NCBI GenBank assembly: GCA_023333565.1
Contig: JAJKFH010003936.1
Location: 248,001 to 312,000, forward strand
DNA from: Puffinus mauretanicus
Taxonomy: Eukaryota > Chordata > Aves > Procellariiformes > Procellariidae
Length of the DNA: 64,000 nucleotides
Direction: 5' to 3'
Below the pieces are notes generated by a model. That model was given only the letters and a program-made list of their open reading frames with translations, did not search any database and was not told where the DNA came from. Within the stretch, counting starts at the first letter, position 1, and each line of letters starts with the position of its first letter. The position numbers and the translations under genes are program-made. Shown one piece after another: positions 25,948 to 35,740 of this stretch.

Positions 25948-28324
25948 CTAGGATGAAAACCAAACAATATAATTAGGCAGCCTTGGAGACAACAAAATTT
26001 TACCACAGGAAGATAATGTATTGCTTATGATTTGATGTTAAAGCTAAGAACACTTCTGTCAAAAGAAATGCTTGTCTAGATGCTTTTGGCCAATTATCAG
26101 CTCAGGTTTGGTATGGCCATTTGGAAGATCTTGGTACTGAGGACAGAATTACTCTCTTGAGATAGCTACTGTAATTTGAATGCTCCTGAAGAGTCAGTAG
26201 GAGAAGCATTTCCTTAATATACTTAGGGAACAAATCTGACAGTTGAGAGGACTGCATGTCTGAAATGTTGACGTAATATTGACTTTCAAAGAATATCCTC
26301 CACTTCAAATAGACCCCAGGAGGAAAGACTAGTCATGCCATCCAGAGGCACCTGGACAGGCTGGAGAAGTGGGCCCATGTGAACCTCATGAGGTTCAACC
26401 AGGCCAAGTGCAGGGGCCTGCACCTGGGTCGGGGCAACCCCCGGTGTCAGCACAGGCTGGGGGATGAAGGGATGGAGAGCAGCTCTGCCGGGAAGGACTT
26501 GGGAAAAGCTGGACACGAGCCGGCAATGTGCGCTCGCAGCCCAAAGGCCAACCGTGTCCTGGGCTACATCACCAGCAGCGTGGCCAGCAGGGCGAGGGAG
26601 GGGATTCTGCCCCTCTGCTCTGCTCTGGTGAGACCCCCCTGCAGTGCTGCGTCCAACTCTGGAGCTCTCAGCACAAGAAAGACATGGACCTGTTGGAGCG
26701 GGTCCAGAGAAGGCCACGAAAATGATCCGGGGGATGGAACAGCTCTGCTGTGAGGAAAGGCTGAGAGAGTTGGGGTTGTTCAGCCTGGAGAAGAGAAGGC
26801 TTTGGGGAGACCTTATTGTGGCCTTTCAGTACTTAAGGGGGGCCTACAAGAAAGATGACAAACTTTTGAGCAGGGCCTGTTGCGACAGGACAAGGGAGAA
26901 TGGTTTTAAACTAAAAGAGGGTAGATTTAGACCAGATAAAAGGAAGAAATTTTTTACAATGAGGGTGGTGAGACACTGGCACAGGTTGCCCAGAGAGGTG
27001 GTAGATGCCCCATCCCTGGAAACATTCAAGGTCAGGTTGGACAGGGCTCTGGGCAACCTGATCTGGTTGAAGACGTCCCTGCCCACAACAGGGGGTTGGA
27101 CTAGATGACCTCTAAAGGTCCCTTCCAACCCAAACCATTCTGATTCTATCCCAGATAGCTTGCACTTACGCAGCCTCTCTGTAACCCATTGCCTCTTTGT
27201 AACAGCTCCACGATTGCATGGAGCAATGGCAAACCATGGCACTGCATCTGACTCCATACTGAAGTCAAGGTATTTCAGGAGTTGTAGCTGCAGTTTCATA
27301 TAGAGACAACATGGAAATGAACTAAAACTCTGAGAAGTGATTTGCCTTCTGCTCTGAAGCTAGTAATATTTCTACAATGACCCAGTAGACAACTAGGCAA
27401 GCTGTAAAGCATTTAACTAAAAAAAAAACAATAAGCAAAAAAAAAAAATCACATTTGGCATGCAAGTGAAAAAATGTAAGAATCATTTGAAAATAATAAA
27501 AAGGGGGTGTTTGCAGCAAGTCTTTCAATAGAAATTCTGAGGCTTCCAGCACGGCCCTGTTCAACTTGTCTGTAACTCCAAATATTCAACACATCTACTG
27601 TTGCCACAGGGAAGACCATTGGGGTTTTTTCATTGGATTGTGCAGGAAGCCTCTACCCCTGAGGTGTACGAGGAAGGCTGTATGTCCATAGCTGGACTAG
27701 AATTGTGGCAGACTTCTTAACCTGATAATACTTATTCTCCTGCTGAAAAAGGTGATCTGTTTTCCTACCAGAGCATCTAACCAAGGTTTGGAGGGCTGGA
27801 TTTCCTCCCTCAGACCAAAGAAATCCTTTTGAAACCAGGACTAAGAGGAATGACCGAGACACGGCCAGTCCTTCTGCATTTGTGCTGTGTGTGTTCTCTG
27901 GTGCTGGTCAGGGGATCCAGACATGGGTTTTATTCCTCATTGTCTTCCCTTTAGGGGGCCAAAAGCATAGCCAAATTTGGGCTCAGAGGAATGTGAAAAT
28001 ACTTCCAGTGGCTCATGACCTCCTTCTTCCAAAGAAACTAGACTTCTAATCTCTCTTCTCCCATGTGGGCTCTTTCACAATTGTGCACGGATCATACTGA
28101 TTTCTGGCTCAAGAACAGGCTTCCCAGAGCCTGCTGCTTGGGTTTTACAGGGGCCAAACAGGGATGCGATTCCTTTGGAAGTGCCAGTCTGGAATAGAGT
28201 TGGAGAGGGAAGGACTAATAGGAAATCAACTGACTTGAAAAAAAATCTGAAGCTTGGAATTGGAAGGAAATTCACCCTGAATATGACAGAACGAGTTTCT
28301 CTTCTCTAAGGAACTCAAACTTAC
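25948..28324 (-). other. PPP1R12B: PPP1R12B intron with a CR1 copy
   Basis: A 2.4-kb intron. The CR1 at 26334-27149 takes up about a third, in the orientation opposite to the gene. Poly-A runs lie at 27420-27428 and 27439-27448. Nothing else was recognised. Confidence 0.7.
26334..27149 (+). mobile_element. CR1 LINE, 5'-truncated, about 0.8 kb
   Basis: The longest CR1 copy in the window, sense strand plus, antisense to PPP1R12B. The 5' part is the end of the reverse-transcriptase ORF: plus-strand reading HLDRLEKWAHVNLMRFNQAK with interruptions, then CRGLHLGRGNP. After it comes the CR1 3' UTR with 'gagaagagaaggctttgggg', 'gacactggcacaggttgccc' and 'ggttggactagatgacctct', ending at a short ATTCTGATTCTAT tail. 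It is very similar to the copy at 60626-61357 and the same subfamily. The ORF is truncated, so it is not mobile by itself. Confidence 0.95.
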
Positions 28325-28437
28325 ATCTTTTGTCGAGAAAATGATGCCGGTGCCTCTTCGCCTCTCTTTTGGCCGCCGCCTCTCTCGGATTGACTGTTTG
28401 TTTAGAGATCTGTCGTCTAAATCCTGATCTTCGCACT
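28325..28437 (-). CDS. PPP1R12B: PPP1R12B exon with second basic phosphosite region
   Basis: 113 nt, phase 1 in and phase 0 out. It encodes ECEDQDLDDRSLNKQSIRER, then RRPKERRRGTGIIFSTKD. The acceptor is GCTTGGCCAG and the donor is GTAAGT. RERRRPKERRRGTG is the MYPT2 form of the region around the second ROCK site (Thr853 in MYPT1, RERRRPREKRRSTG) and is also a strong basic cluster. Human MYPT2 continues INFWTKD, but this sequence has IIFSTKD, so a normally conserved Trp is replaced by Ser (codon TCG). Confidence 0.95.
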
Positions 28438-28996
28438 CTGGCCAAGCAAAGAAAGACTGCTTTGGTTTCAGTGATTTACATTTGTGCTTTTGCTAAGGTA
28501 CTGGAGTTCTTTTCAAGCTGATCAAGGTCATCTTGGCTTGTGTTATATTACAAAGGGGTTATTAAACCAAATGAAATGGGATCTCAGTGCCCTGCTACAT
28601 CTGGTTATTCACTCTCGTTATCAGAGCCCAGAGAGGTTACCCTGGCTTTCAGCTCTCCCCAAATCATCCTGCCTTACTCCTATTCTGAGGACAAACTGTA
28701 CTAGGGGAATCGCTTCCCCCAGCTCTAAGAATTAAACGCTCCATGGACCACTATCTCATTTACTTATCCAAAATGGAAAACATCCTTCTATCCCTCACTG
28801 TTACAAGCAATAGGCTGTATCCTACAGTAGGATTTAATTTAAAGAAATAACATTTGTTTTGTGAGGTGGCAGCTCCCCATACTGCTCCCCTCAGAAAAAC
28901 AAGTAAACTTATTCTCTCTGTCTGTACACATCAAAAGTTCTAAAACTCATGAAAATCCCTGAGCTTTGACTGTTCTTCATTCTCCTGGGTACATAC
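28438..28996 (-). other. PPP1R12B: PPP1R12B intron
   Basis: A 559-nt intron. No repeat or additional exon was seen. Confidence 0.75.
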
Positions 28997-29180
28997 CATT
29001 TTTCTCCATCTCTGTGGCTACACCTCTGAAGTCTGCTGGATTCACAGAGTCAAGACCTAGATACTTATTTGTTCGAGTCAGGTACGAACTTGTATAAAGG
29101 AGAGGTGCTGACGTTGAAGGAGATACAGGTGTTGTAGGTTTGTCTGGTTGTACTGGGCACCTTAATCGCCGATAGACAGT
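28997..29180 (-). CDS. PPP1R12B: PPP1R12B exon (RLRCPVQPDKPTTPVSPST segment)
   Basis: 184 nt, phase 0 in and phase 1 out. It encodes TVYRRLRCPVQPDKPTTPVS, PSTSAPLLYTSSYLTRTNKY, then LGLDSVNPADFRGVATEMEK and N. The acceptor is TGTTTATAG and the donor is GTATGT. Human MYPT2 reads HRLRCPAQPDKPTTPASPSTSRPSLYTSSHLLWTNRF. The last third is poorly conserved apart from the closing EMxKN. Confidence 0.95.
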
Positions 29181-29917
29181 CTATAAACAAAGAACCATGA
29201 CAAAAAGTTAGTGGAATGAAGAGGAGCTAACAGATTTGGTATTTCAAGGAACTGGGTAATCTTTTAGAGTGTAATGTTTTCTTCACTGCTGCTGGAAGTG
29301 ATCACCTCCATCCGCCAGATCAGGCTCATTCCATCAGACTGGGATGAATGTTAAAAGCATCGTACAGCTACAATGTGAGAGCACCTTCCCATCGCTGGGA
29401 AGTCTGGGATCAATCTCTTTGTCCCTACAGCCAACGGCAGGACAAACATGTTATCTGATAGAAATGAATGATTTAGAGTAAAAAAAAAAAACCACAAGTG
29501 ATGGCAGGGGCAGAAAACTGGTCTCTCTAGCTTTCCGTTACACACAGAACATCTGTGGAAAAATGTGAACACAAAGCCTCAGTCCAGCCTGCACAGCGAG
29601 GATGGATCCAGGCCACATTTCTATCATTAGCCTTCTCATTCCACTTTCTGTGATTTACACAGTTTTATTTTCTGGCAAGAGGCAGAAAAGTGAAATTCCC
29701 AGCGGAGAGCAAAGGAACAGCTAACCTCTAATACCTACACATCCACATCCCCTGTGCAGATCGCTGAGGTGAGGTACTACTCCTCAGCATTACTTCTTTC
29801 CAGCAAGTCTACCCCACTAAATAAACAGAGATCCCCCAAGGAATTTCTCCTGATCTCAGCTATCCTAAATGGTTTCATTAACTCTGAAACAACGAGAAGT
29901 GAGGCCAGGAGGATCAC
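29181..29917 (-). other. PPP1R12B: PPP1R12B intron
   Basis: A 0.74-kb intron with one A-rich run (29481-29492). Nothing else was recognised. Confidence 0.7.
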
Positions 29918-30088
29918 CTCCTCATCTGTATTTCTGCTCCACCGTGACCGGGTCTCCTGCCTCTCGCTGCTGTCCTCAGCAGGCTCAGTGCTCTCAGCTT
30001 TCTCGCTTTGCTGCTCCTGAGCTTGCCGCTCTGCCCGAGACCTGCTGAAGGTTCGCTCTGCCTCCTGAAGGTCTGTCAGTGTCACACC
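29918..30088 (-). CDS. PPP1R12B: PPP1R12B exon (GVTLTDLQEAERTFSRSRAE)
   Basis: 171 nt, 57 codons, phase 0 on both sides. It starts GVTLTDLQEAERTFSRSRAE, continues RQAQEQQSEKAESTEPAEDS, and ends RSRWSRNTDEE. The acceptor is CTTTCCAG. The donor is GTGATC, a weak consensus match. The first 30 residues are almost identical to human MYPT2, while the acidic/polar second half has diverged. It directly follows the RRST site, and GVTLTDLQEAE is part of the conserved region around the inhibitory phosphosite. Confidence 0.96.
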
Positions 30089-30536
30089 CTGGAAAGAAAG
30101 CAAGAGAGAGAATTTTAAAATTTATGCAATTAGATTTCAAGTCTTCCAGGTCAGTATAAAACGCCCGGCAGGCTTATACCTAGCCAGGCTGATGTTTCAT
30201 CTTTATGCTAACAGAAGAAAAAGAATTCTGATGCCTTTAACACATTTCTCAGTGTACCTACCTAATCACTGACTCAAAGCAACCCAAATATACGTGATCA
30301 AGCTACAAACTAAAAGGCAGCTATACTGCAGAAATGAGAATTTGAAATCTAACTCGTGTGTGCTCAGGGAAGTATTTTGTAATAACTGTTTGCAGGAGGT
30401 TTTGCCAGAACCTCTCCAACACAGTGAGGGTAGACAAGCCCCTCGTCCTAAGTAGTAACGTGAGAGCAGAAGAAAATCTTGCCTCTTTATACATCTCTTC
30501 ATCCTAGACACGAACACGAGTATTTCCATTCTTTAC
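30089..30536 (-). other. PPP1R12B: PPP1R12B intron
   Basis: A 448-nt intron between the RRST exon and the GVTLTDLQEAE exon. No other signal was seen. Confidence 0.75.
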
Positions 30537-30627
30537 CTGTGTAGACCTGCGAGTCTGCCGGGCCTGCCTGGATCGTGCCTTCCTCAGTGATTCTGCTTCC
30601 TCATCCCGCACCGGAGTCAGATATGAC
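30537..30627 (-). CDS. PPP1R12B: PPP1R12B exon with first inhibitory phosphosite (RRST)
   Basis: 91 nt, phase 2 in and phase 0 out. It encodes RSYLTPVRDEEAESLRKARS followed by RQARQTRRSTQ. The acceptor is TTTTTTCAG and the donor is GTAAAG. The RRST motif is the family's main inhibitory site: ROCK and related kinases phosphorylate the threonine (MYPT1 Thr696), while PKA/PKG phosphorylate the adjacent serine. The motif is fully intact here and is identical to human MYPT2 over the visible exon as I recall it. Confidence 0.97.
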
Positions 30628-31432
30628 CTGAAAAAAGAGGGCAGAAGAGGTTAAAATAAAAACAGATGCTCTGCCTTCCTGTCTCTGCAAGCTCCAGAGC
30701 TGAGATATTATTCTCTTTCACATGGACAAAAATCATTTTAGCTCCATCTACCAAGACTACTGTCATCTTCTGCTTTGGGACAACTTTCCTATGAGCATAT
30801 GACACAAAATGCTCGCATTACGTTCTCTGTAGTTTCTAAATAAAATCTTTAGAGTCGGACATGTTCTGTTAAAAAAAGGTGCAACTATTTAGTATATTAT
30901 TTGCCCCATTCCATGTCTTATTGCATCACTAGGAAAAAAAAAAAACCAAACAAAAAAGCAACAAACCACCTCTCATTCAGATAAATATCTCAAGAACAGA
31001 AATCCTGCACTGGCACATTCCTCAGACCCTTATTCCTGTCATTATATTCATGATCATCATATTCCTGCAATCTGCTGTCTTCATCAATATGAAATCCATC
31101 ATGCTAGAAACCAGATGAACTGCAGGCATCTTAAAAAGACAAAACACCTTGAAAAAAAGCTATGAAATTAAAGAAACGACCTTCACACACCAGAGTAAAC
31201 GGAGTCTCTTAACACGGAAAAACAGTTAAAATACAGAGCTGGTCACCACTAGATTTCATTAAACTGGGGAGATTTCAAAAGAATTATTCACATGAAAATA
31301 TATAAACTGAACTCTCCGCACTAGCATTCACTGTGGATAAGCTGGAGAGGAATTCGGCAGTGCTCCCGCAGAGTCGGGGAGGGCACAGCACTAAGTCTGA
31401 TTTCCATATTGGTGGAGCGGCTTCCATGTTAG

Positions 31433-31740
31433 GAAAGATTAATTAGATTGGACTCTCCAGCCTGGTTAATAGGGAATGATTATTAACACTGCCTCACCGT
31501 ACAAGGATGAGGGTGCCTGAAATGCAATGTTCTTCTGTAGGTCTATCGCTGCCACAGGTTAACAGAGTATCAAAGATCTAGATACATTCAAAGAATAATT
31601 AGCCAAGTGAGGGCTTAAGATCTATCAAGGAATATGCTTACTTTGTCCTTGGACTGTTTTCCTGGTTCTCCACTACAGACCACTTTCACGGAAGAGGTAA
31701 TGGGCTGAACAGATTTTGCATCTGATCCAGTAAGTTAAGA
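31433..31740 (+). mobile_element. Ancient CR1/L3-like LINE 3' fragment
   Basis: A degenerate fragment. Its end reads 'ctacagaccactttcacgga', 'gaggtaatgggctgaacaga' and 'tgcatctgatccagtaag', which fits the 3' terminus of old CR1/L3 elements (a block resembling ggccactgtgagaacaggat followed by ggtctgatccagtaggg). The 5' limit is uncertain. Confidence 0.45.
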
Positions 31741-31839
31741 CATTTATTAGAAAGATTATTAACTTTGCTGCACTATGACAAAACCTCAAAGAATCACAAA
31801 ATCTGGATCATTCTAAAACCATCTACCACGATGCCTTTG

Positions 31840-32300
31840 ATCCACCTTCACGATCTTGCGTTCAGCGCCGATTTAGGTGTGCAGGCAGGCACCGGCTGAC
31901 CTCCAGCACCCGCAGAGACACGTCACTCCGCAGGGGCTCCGCAGACTCTTCGGAGGCACATCCACGGGAGGCACATCCACCACCTCGCACTTCAAGTGTT
32001 GGTGGGGCACACGTGAGAGTCTTCTCACCTGAAACTGGTGTAAGTATTTGACCCGATAAATCACGCCCCGAGCTCCCCTGATCTCCAAAGACTACAAGGA
32101 GAGGGCGAAGGATCGACTGTCTGTGCTGGAGATGCCTGCGCTGCAGACTTCTGGAGGAGATGAATCATCTCTGGGAGCTGGCTACAACGGAGATGTCTAC
32201 ATCCGAGCTGGCCAGGCTCACTGAACTGCACTTCCAGGGTGCAATTTATCACCTTCAGAAAGAGCCTCCAGCGCAGACCATGTGAATGCATTGCAGAGGA
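31840..32300 (+). other. GC-rich degenerate block, possibly coding-derived
   Basis: About 460 nt of distinctly GC-richer sequence in an AT-rich intron. One plus-strand reading contains CLCWRCLRCRLLEEMNHLWE followed by LARLTELHFQGAIYHLQ, a Cys-cluster plus short amphipathic stretch. This faintly recalls CR1 ORF1-like N-terminal segments. It also has a short tandem duplication (cggaggcacatccacgggag then gcacatccacc). The reading is broken by stops on both sides. I cannot identify it; a decayed retroelement piece is the likeliest source. Confidence 0.3.
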
Positions 32301-35300
32301 GCTCACTGCTTCCCATTGATTATCCAGACAGACACACTCGCTGTGATGGATATGCCAACACGGGAAGCGCCTAAAATTCAGAGGGATGATTGCCTCCCAA
32401 GAATTCGCTGTTTCATGAACAAAAAGAGCTGCTGTTTGATGAATGAAAGCTGTGCAACTCCTAATTTTGCAGACAAGTAGTTCTCTTCTGCTCTCCTTTA
32501 TGCAGTGCGTATGTGCTACCCAGGTAATGGCACATTAAGGAAACAATAAGCATTTTCTGCAGCTTTTGACACAAGTAGAATAGCTGCTATTTGCACAGCA
32601 TCCAGAAGCAATAAGGCACCTACAGGAAGAACGCATTTGCAAAATATACTGCGCATTAAGTTCAGAGCAGTAATAAAAAAAAAAAAAAGTTCCTGAAACA
32701 TATAAACCAAGTAAATTTGTAGCTAAGTAAGGCGGACAGTTTACTGCAACAGCTTTTTATCAGTGGAATTTACATCTCATACTCTGCAACAAGGACACAG
32801 GCGTGTAGGAGCTACATACACACGACAGGAATAAGAGGAGGAAAGATGAGACCTGCCTTTGCCCAAGGAGGAATTCAGCTCATAGAACAGCACGTATGCA
32901 GTGGGCCACGCTGCGCTTGTTCAGGAACACCGCTGGTACGTGTGAGCAACACGAGGTCACCCTTACAGCAGCTGAAGTACTTTTGCACACAATAAAAATA
33001 ATACTGAACTCCCCGACACAGGATGTGAGAGAGGACAAAACAGATTTTTAAAGTAGTTTCAAAAATGGTTAGGCAAATCCGAGGAGAACAGGTCAGCATC
33101 AGCTACTAAACAGGAGGCTGGGCACGCTGCTGCTGAGCCATGAGGAGGGCTTTGCGGCAGGGTCGGAAGATGCAGGTTTGCAGGAGCACAGCAAGGGTGC
33201 AGGGTTTCCCTTGTTTCGTGTTTAGCTATGCCTTTGCGTGCAGGAGCGTACAGATACAGCGACAGAAAAACCATTTTGTGTCTCTTACCCCGTCATCCTC
33301 CCAGACTTTTTTCCTCTGCTCTCCCAGAATTTATATAAAAATAGGAATATGTTAAAATATCATTAGCAATTTTGGGGGTCCAACCTGTAACAGTGACTTA
33401 ATATTCAGACAAGCACATTTTGCAAGTCAGAGTGGGCAGCTCAGTTTGGGCTGCAGCCTTTACCAATTGCTAACTTTTGGTTTCTTTCCATTTACACAAC
33501 TCCCCACTTCTTGGAGCTCACCCAAAGCCATTTTACAAGCATGAGATAACTGAATTTTCTGAAACAAGGCGGCAGAGCCACTGCACAGTGACATAGCTGG
33601 TTTCTCCGAATAAGCAGCTACAGCCTTCTTCTGGTGATGAAAAAAGGTCGCTGTGCTGTAAATATTTCAAATGCAAACAGCAGACACCATACCTGCTGGC
33701 AATTCAATCATGTTTTTGCTCTGCTTGGCTTTTTTTTGTGTTTTGGATTTTTCTTTGCGGGAGGAAGAGAGGATAAAGACAGATTTTACAATTTTAGGTG
33801 ATGCTTCACTTTGCTTACAAGCTGAATTTAAGATACCTGAGTGTGCTAAATGGGATAGAAGAAAGAAAGAGAGAACAAAGTCACTGAAAGGAGATGGCAA
33901 GTCTGATGCAGCCACAAAGCAAGGCTGGGGTGGATGACAGAGGGAGAGCAATACACTGCTCTCCAAAGCAGAAAAACTGCAGATCACAGCAAGCTGCAGG
34001 GGACAGACAGCAAATGGGGTACGAGGCAGTCTGTAAACAATCCACAGAGTTTTTAATTACGTTTTCAAGAAACACATTGCTTGCTAAAGTGCAGTATCTC
34101 TGTAATCCTATTAATTCAAGCAAATATCACATGATCTAAGCAGATCTTCAAAGAAACGGTCCTATGCGTTGTATTTTCTTGCAATAAGCTTTCTCTGATA
34201 CATGAAATAAGAGCAGCCATCATGCCAAGTTCAAGGCACGCATAAAACAGAACAGATTTTTCCCAGAGTTTTGGTTGCAAGTACAAGCAGCAGAAAATAA
34301 ATTCTTAGAGATGAGTACGTGAGAGTCAGCAAAAACACTGCAGAAGTTTATAGTTCCCAGAGACAGAGACAAGTCTGTCCTGCTGCCACAAGAGAGCTGC
34401 AAGCTTTTGATCCGTGCATTAGCTAGAAAGATGGATCCCAACTACTCATCACCATCTCAAGGCAAAAGGAGCTGCAATAAAATACTAATAGAAGGGGAGA
34501 TTCAAAACAGGGCAATAATAAGCCTGGATATACAAGCTGGTTAAACCAAGAATACAAGAGCAAATCTGTATGTTAGAGAACCTGTGTCAGAGACAAAAAA
34601 AAGAACATACTGTGGAGAGAAACCCCTCCCAAGTAAAGGGTAAATGATGCAGAAAAAGAAATGACAATCCCCTGTTAATTGGTGCACAGACAGCGAGAAC
34701 AGATGATGAATTTCTCCAAGAAACACAGAAGCTTCTGATAATCTTTTTACAACGCTGGTCTCCTTCCTTTCCTTCCTGAACGCCTTCAAGCACTTACAGA
34801 TTGAAGTATTTGTGGCAAACACCATCTACGACTACGTAGAGTCCTTTTGCAGAACAACATCACCCAGTCCCAGAGGGAACACCAAGAACCTGTAAAGCTT
34901 GCTGAAGTTTTACGTTTTCACGCTTCAGTGACCCAGCACTGGGAAAGCGCTCGCCTAAAAGACACTCACTTATGTGCGTCAAAACTTGGCAACAAATTTG
35001 GAAGCTAAACGTTCATTAAACGCTAGAGCTGCCCTTTTGTCAAAGCGGGTTCAAGGCATTTCATCTTGCTGTTAGGACATCAAAAATTGAGATGCACACC
35101 CCATGAGCTGTAGTGGGCCACGATGGGTTTCCCCTCGTCTCCATCAGGTCCTTCTCCAATAAACCCACGTTCCCGTAGCAAGCGCAGTAAGAATGCAAGT
35201 TGGCAGACAGGAACTATAGGGTGTATGGTCTCCGTGAATGTGGCACTGCTGGTCGTGAACTGGGGCTATACTTGATGCGGCTCTTCCAGAGGAAAGCTTG

Positions 35301-35556
35301 CCGTGGGCAGGCGCTGCACTGCTGGCTCTCTCCGACTCCTCTCACCTCAGCTCAAATTCTCTTCCTAGTTCAGGAGTGACTCTGAACTACACTCACTGGA
35401 CTAGAAACTATAATGACAGTTTTCCTGGAAGCCAGAACAGAGTTTTGGTTCTTCCAGCTCTGGATAATACGGGTAAGGGGAGCCAGGCACGGGTTTGGCT
35501 TCCTGCACACAAAAAGGCGCGTTCAGCACACGGATAGCCATACAGATATTCAGACT

Positions 35557-35615
35557 CTACAATGTTTGGAATAGCTTTTCTTAAGAGTACAATGTCACTA
35601 TTCCAAACACTGCAG
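35557..35615. other. Imperfect inverted repeat (18-nt arms, 23-nt loop)
   Basis: Left arm 35557-35574 (ctacaatgtttggaatag) and right arm 35598-35615 (ctattccaaacactgcag) pair at 16 of 18 positions, with 12 contiguous pairs next to the loop. The loop is 35575-35597. It could be a short RNA hairpin on either strand or the relic of a small inverted-repeat element. It matches no microRNA that I recognise. Confidence 0.7.
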
Positions 35616-35674
35616 TAACTTCAAAAATCCTTGTCATACATATCGATCTCTACCTCTATCTCTAATACATACCT

Positions 35675-35740
35675 ACACACATAAATATGTATATATACAA
35701 TATAAATAGATATATATGCATATGTGTGTGTGTACACAGT
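35675..35740 (+). repeat. TA/TG/CA simple-repeat stretch
   Basis: Mixed alternating purine-pyrimidine sequence, including tatatatgcatatgtgtgtg and tatatacaatataaatagat. It is an imperfect dinucleotide microsatellite. Confidence 0.85.

Noticed and set aside
35557..35615. Known microRNA gene
   Set aside because: The arms do not match any microRNA seed that I recognise, and the stem is shorter than usual for a precursor. Kept only as an unexplained inverted repeat.
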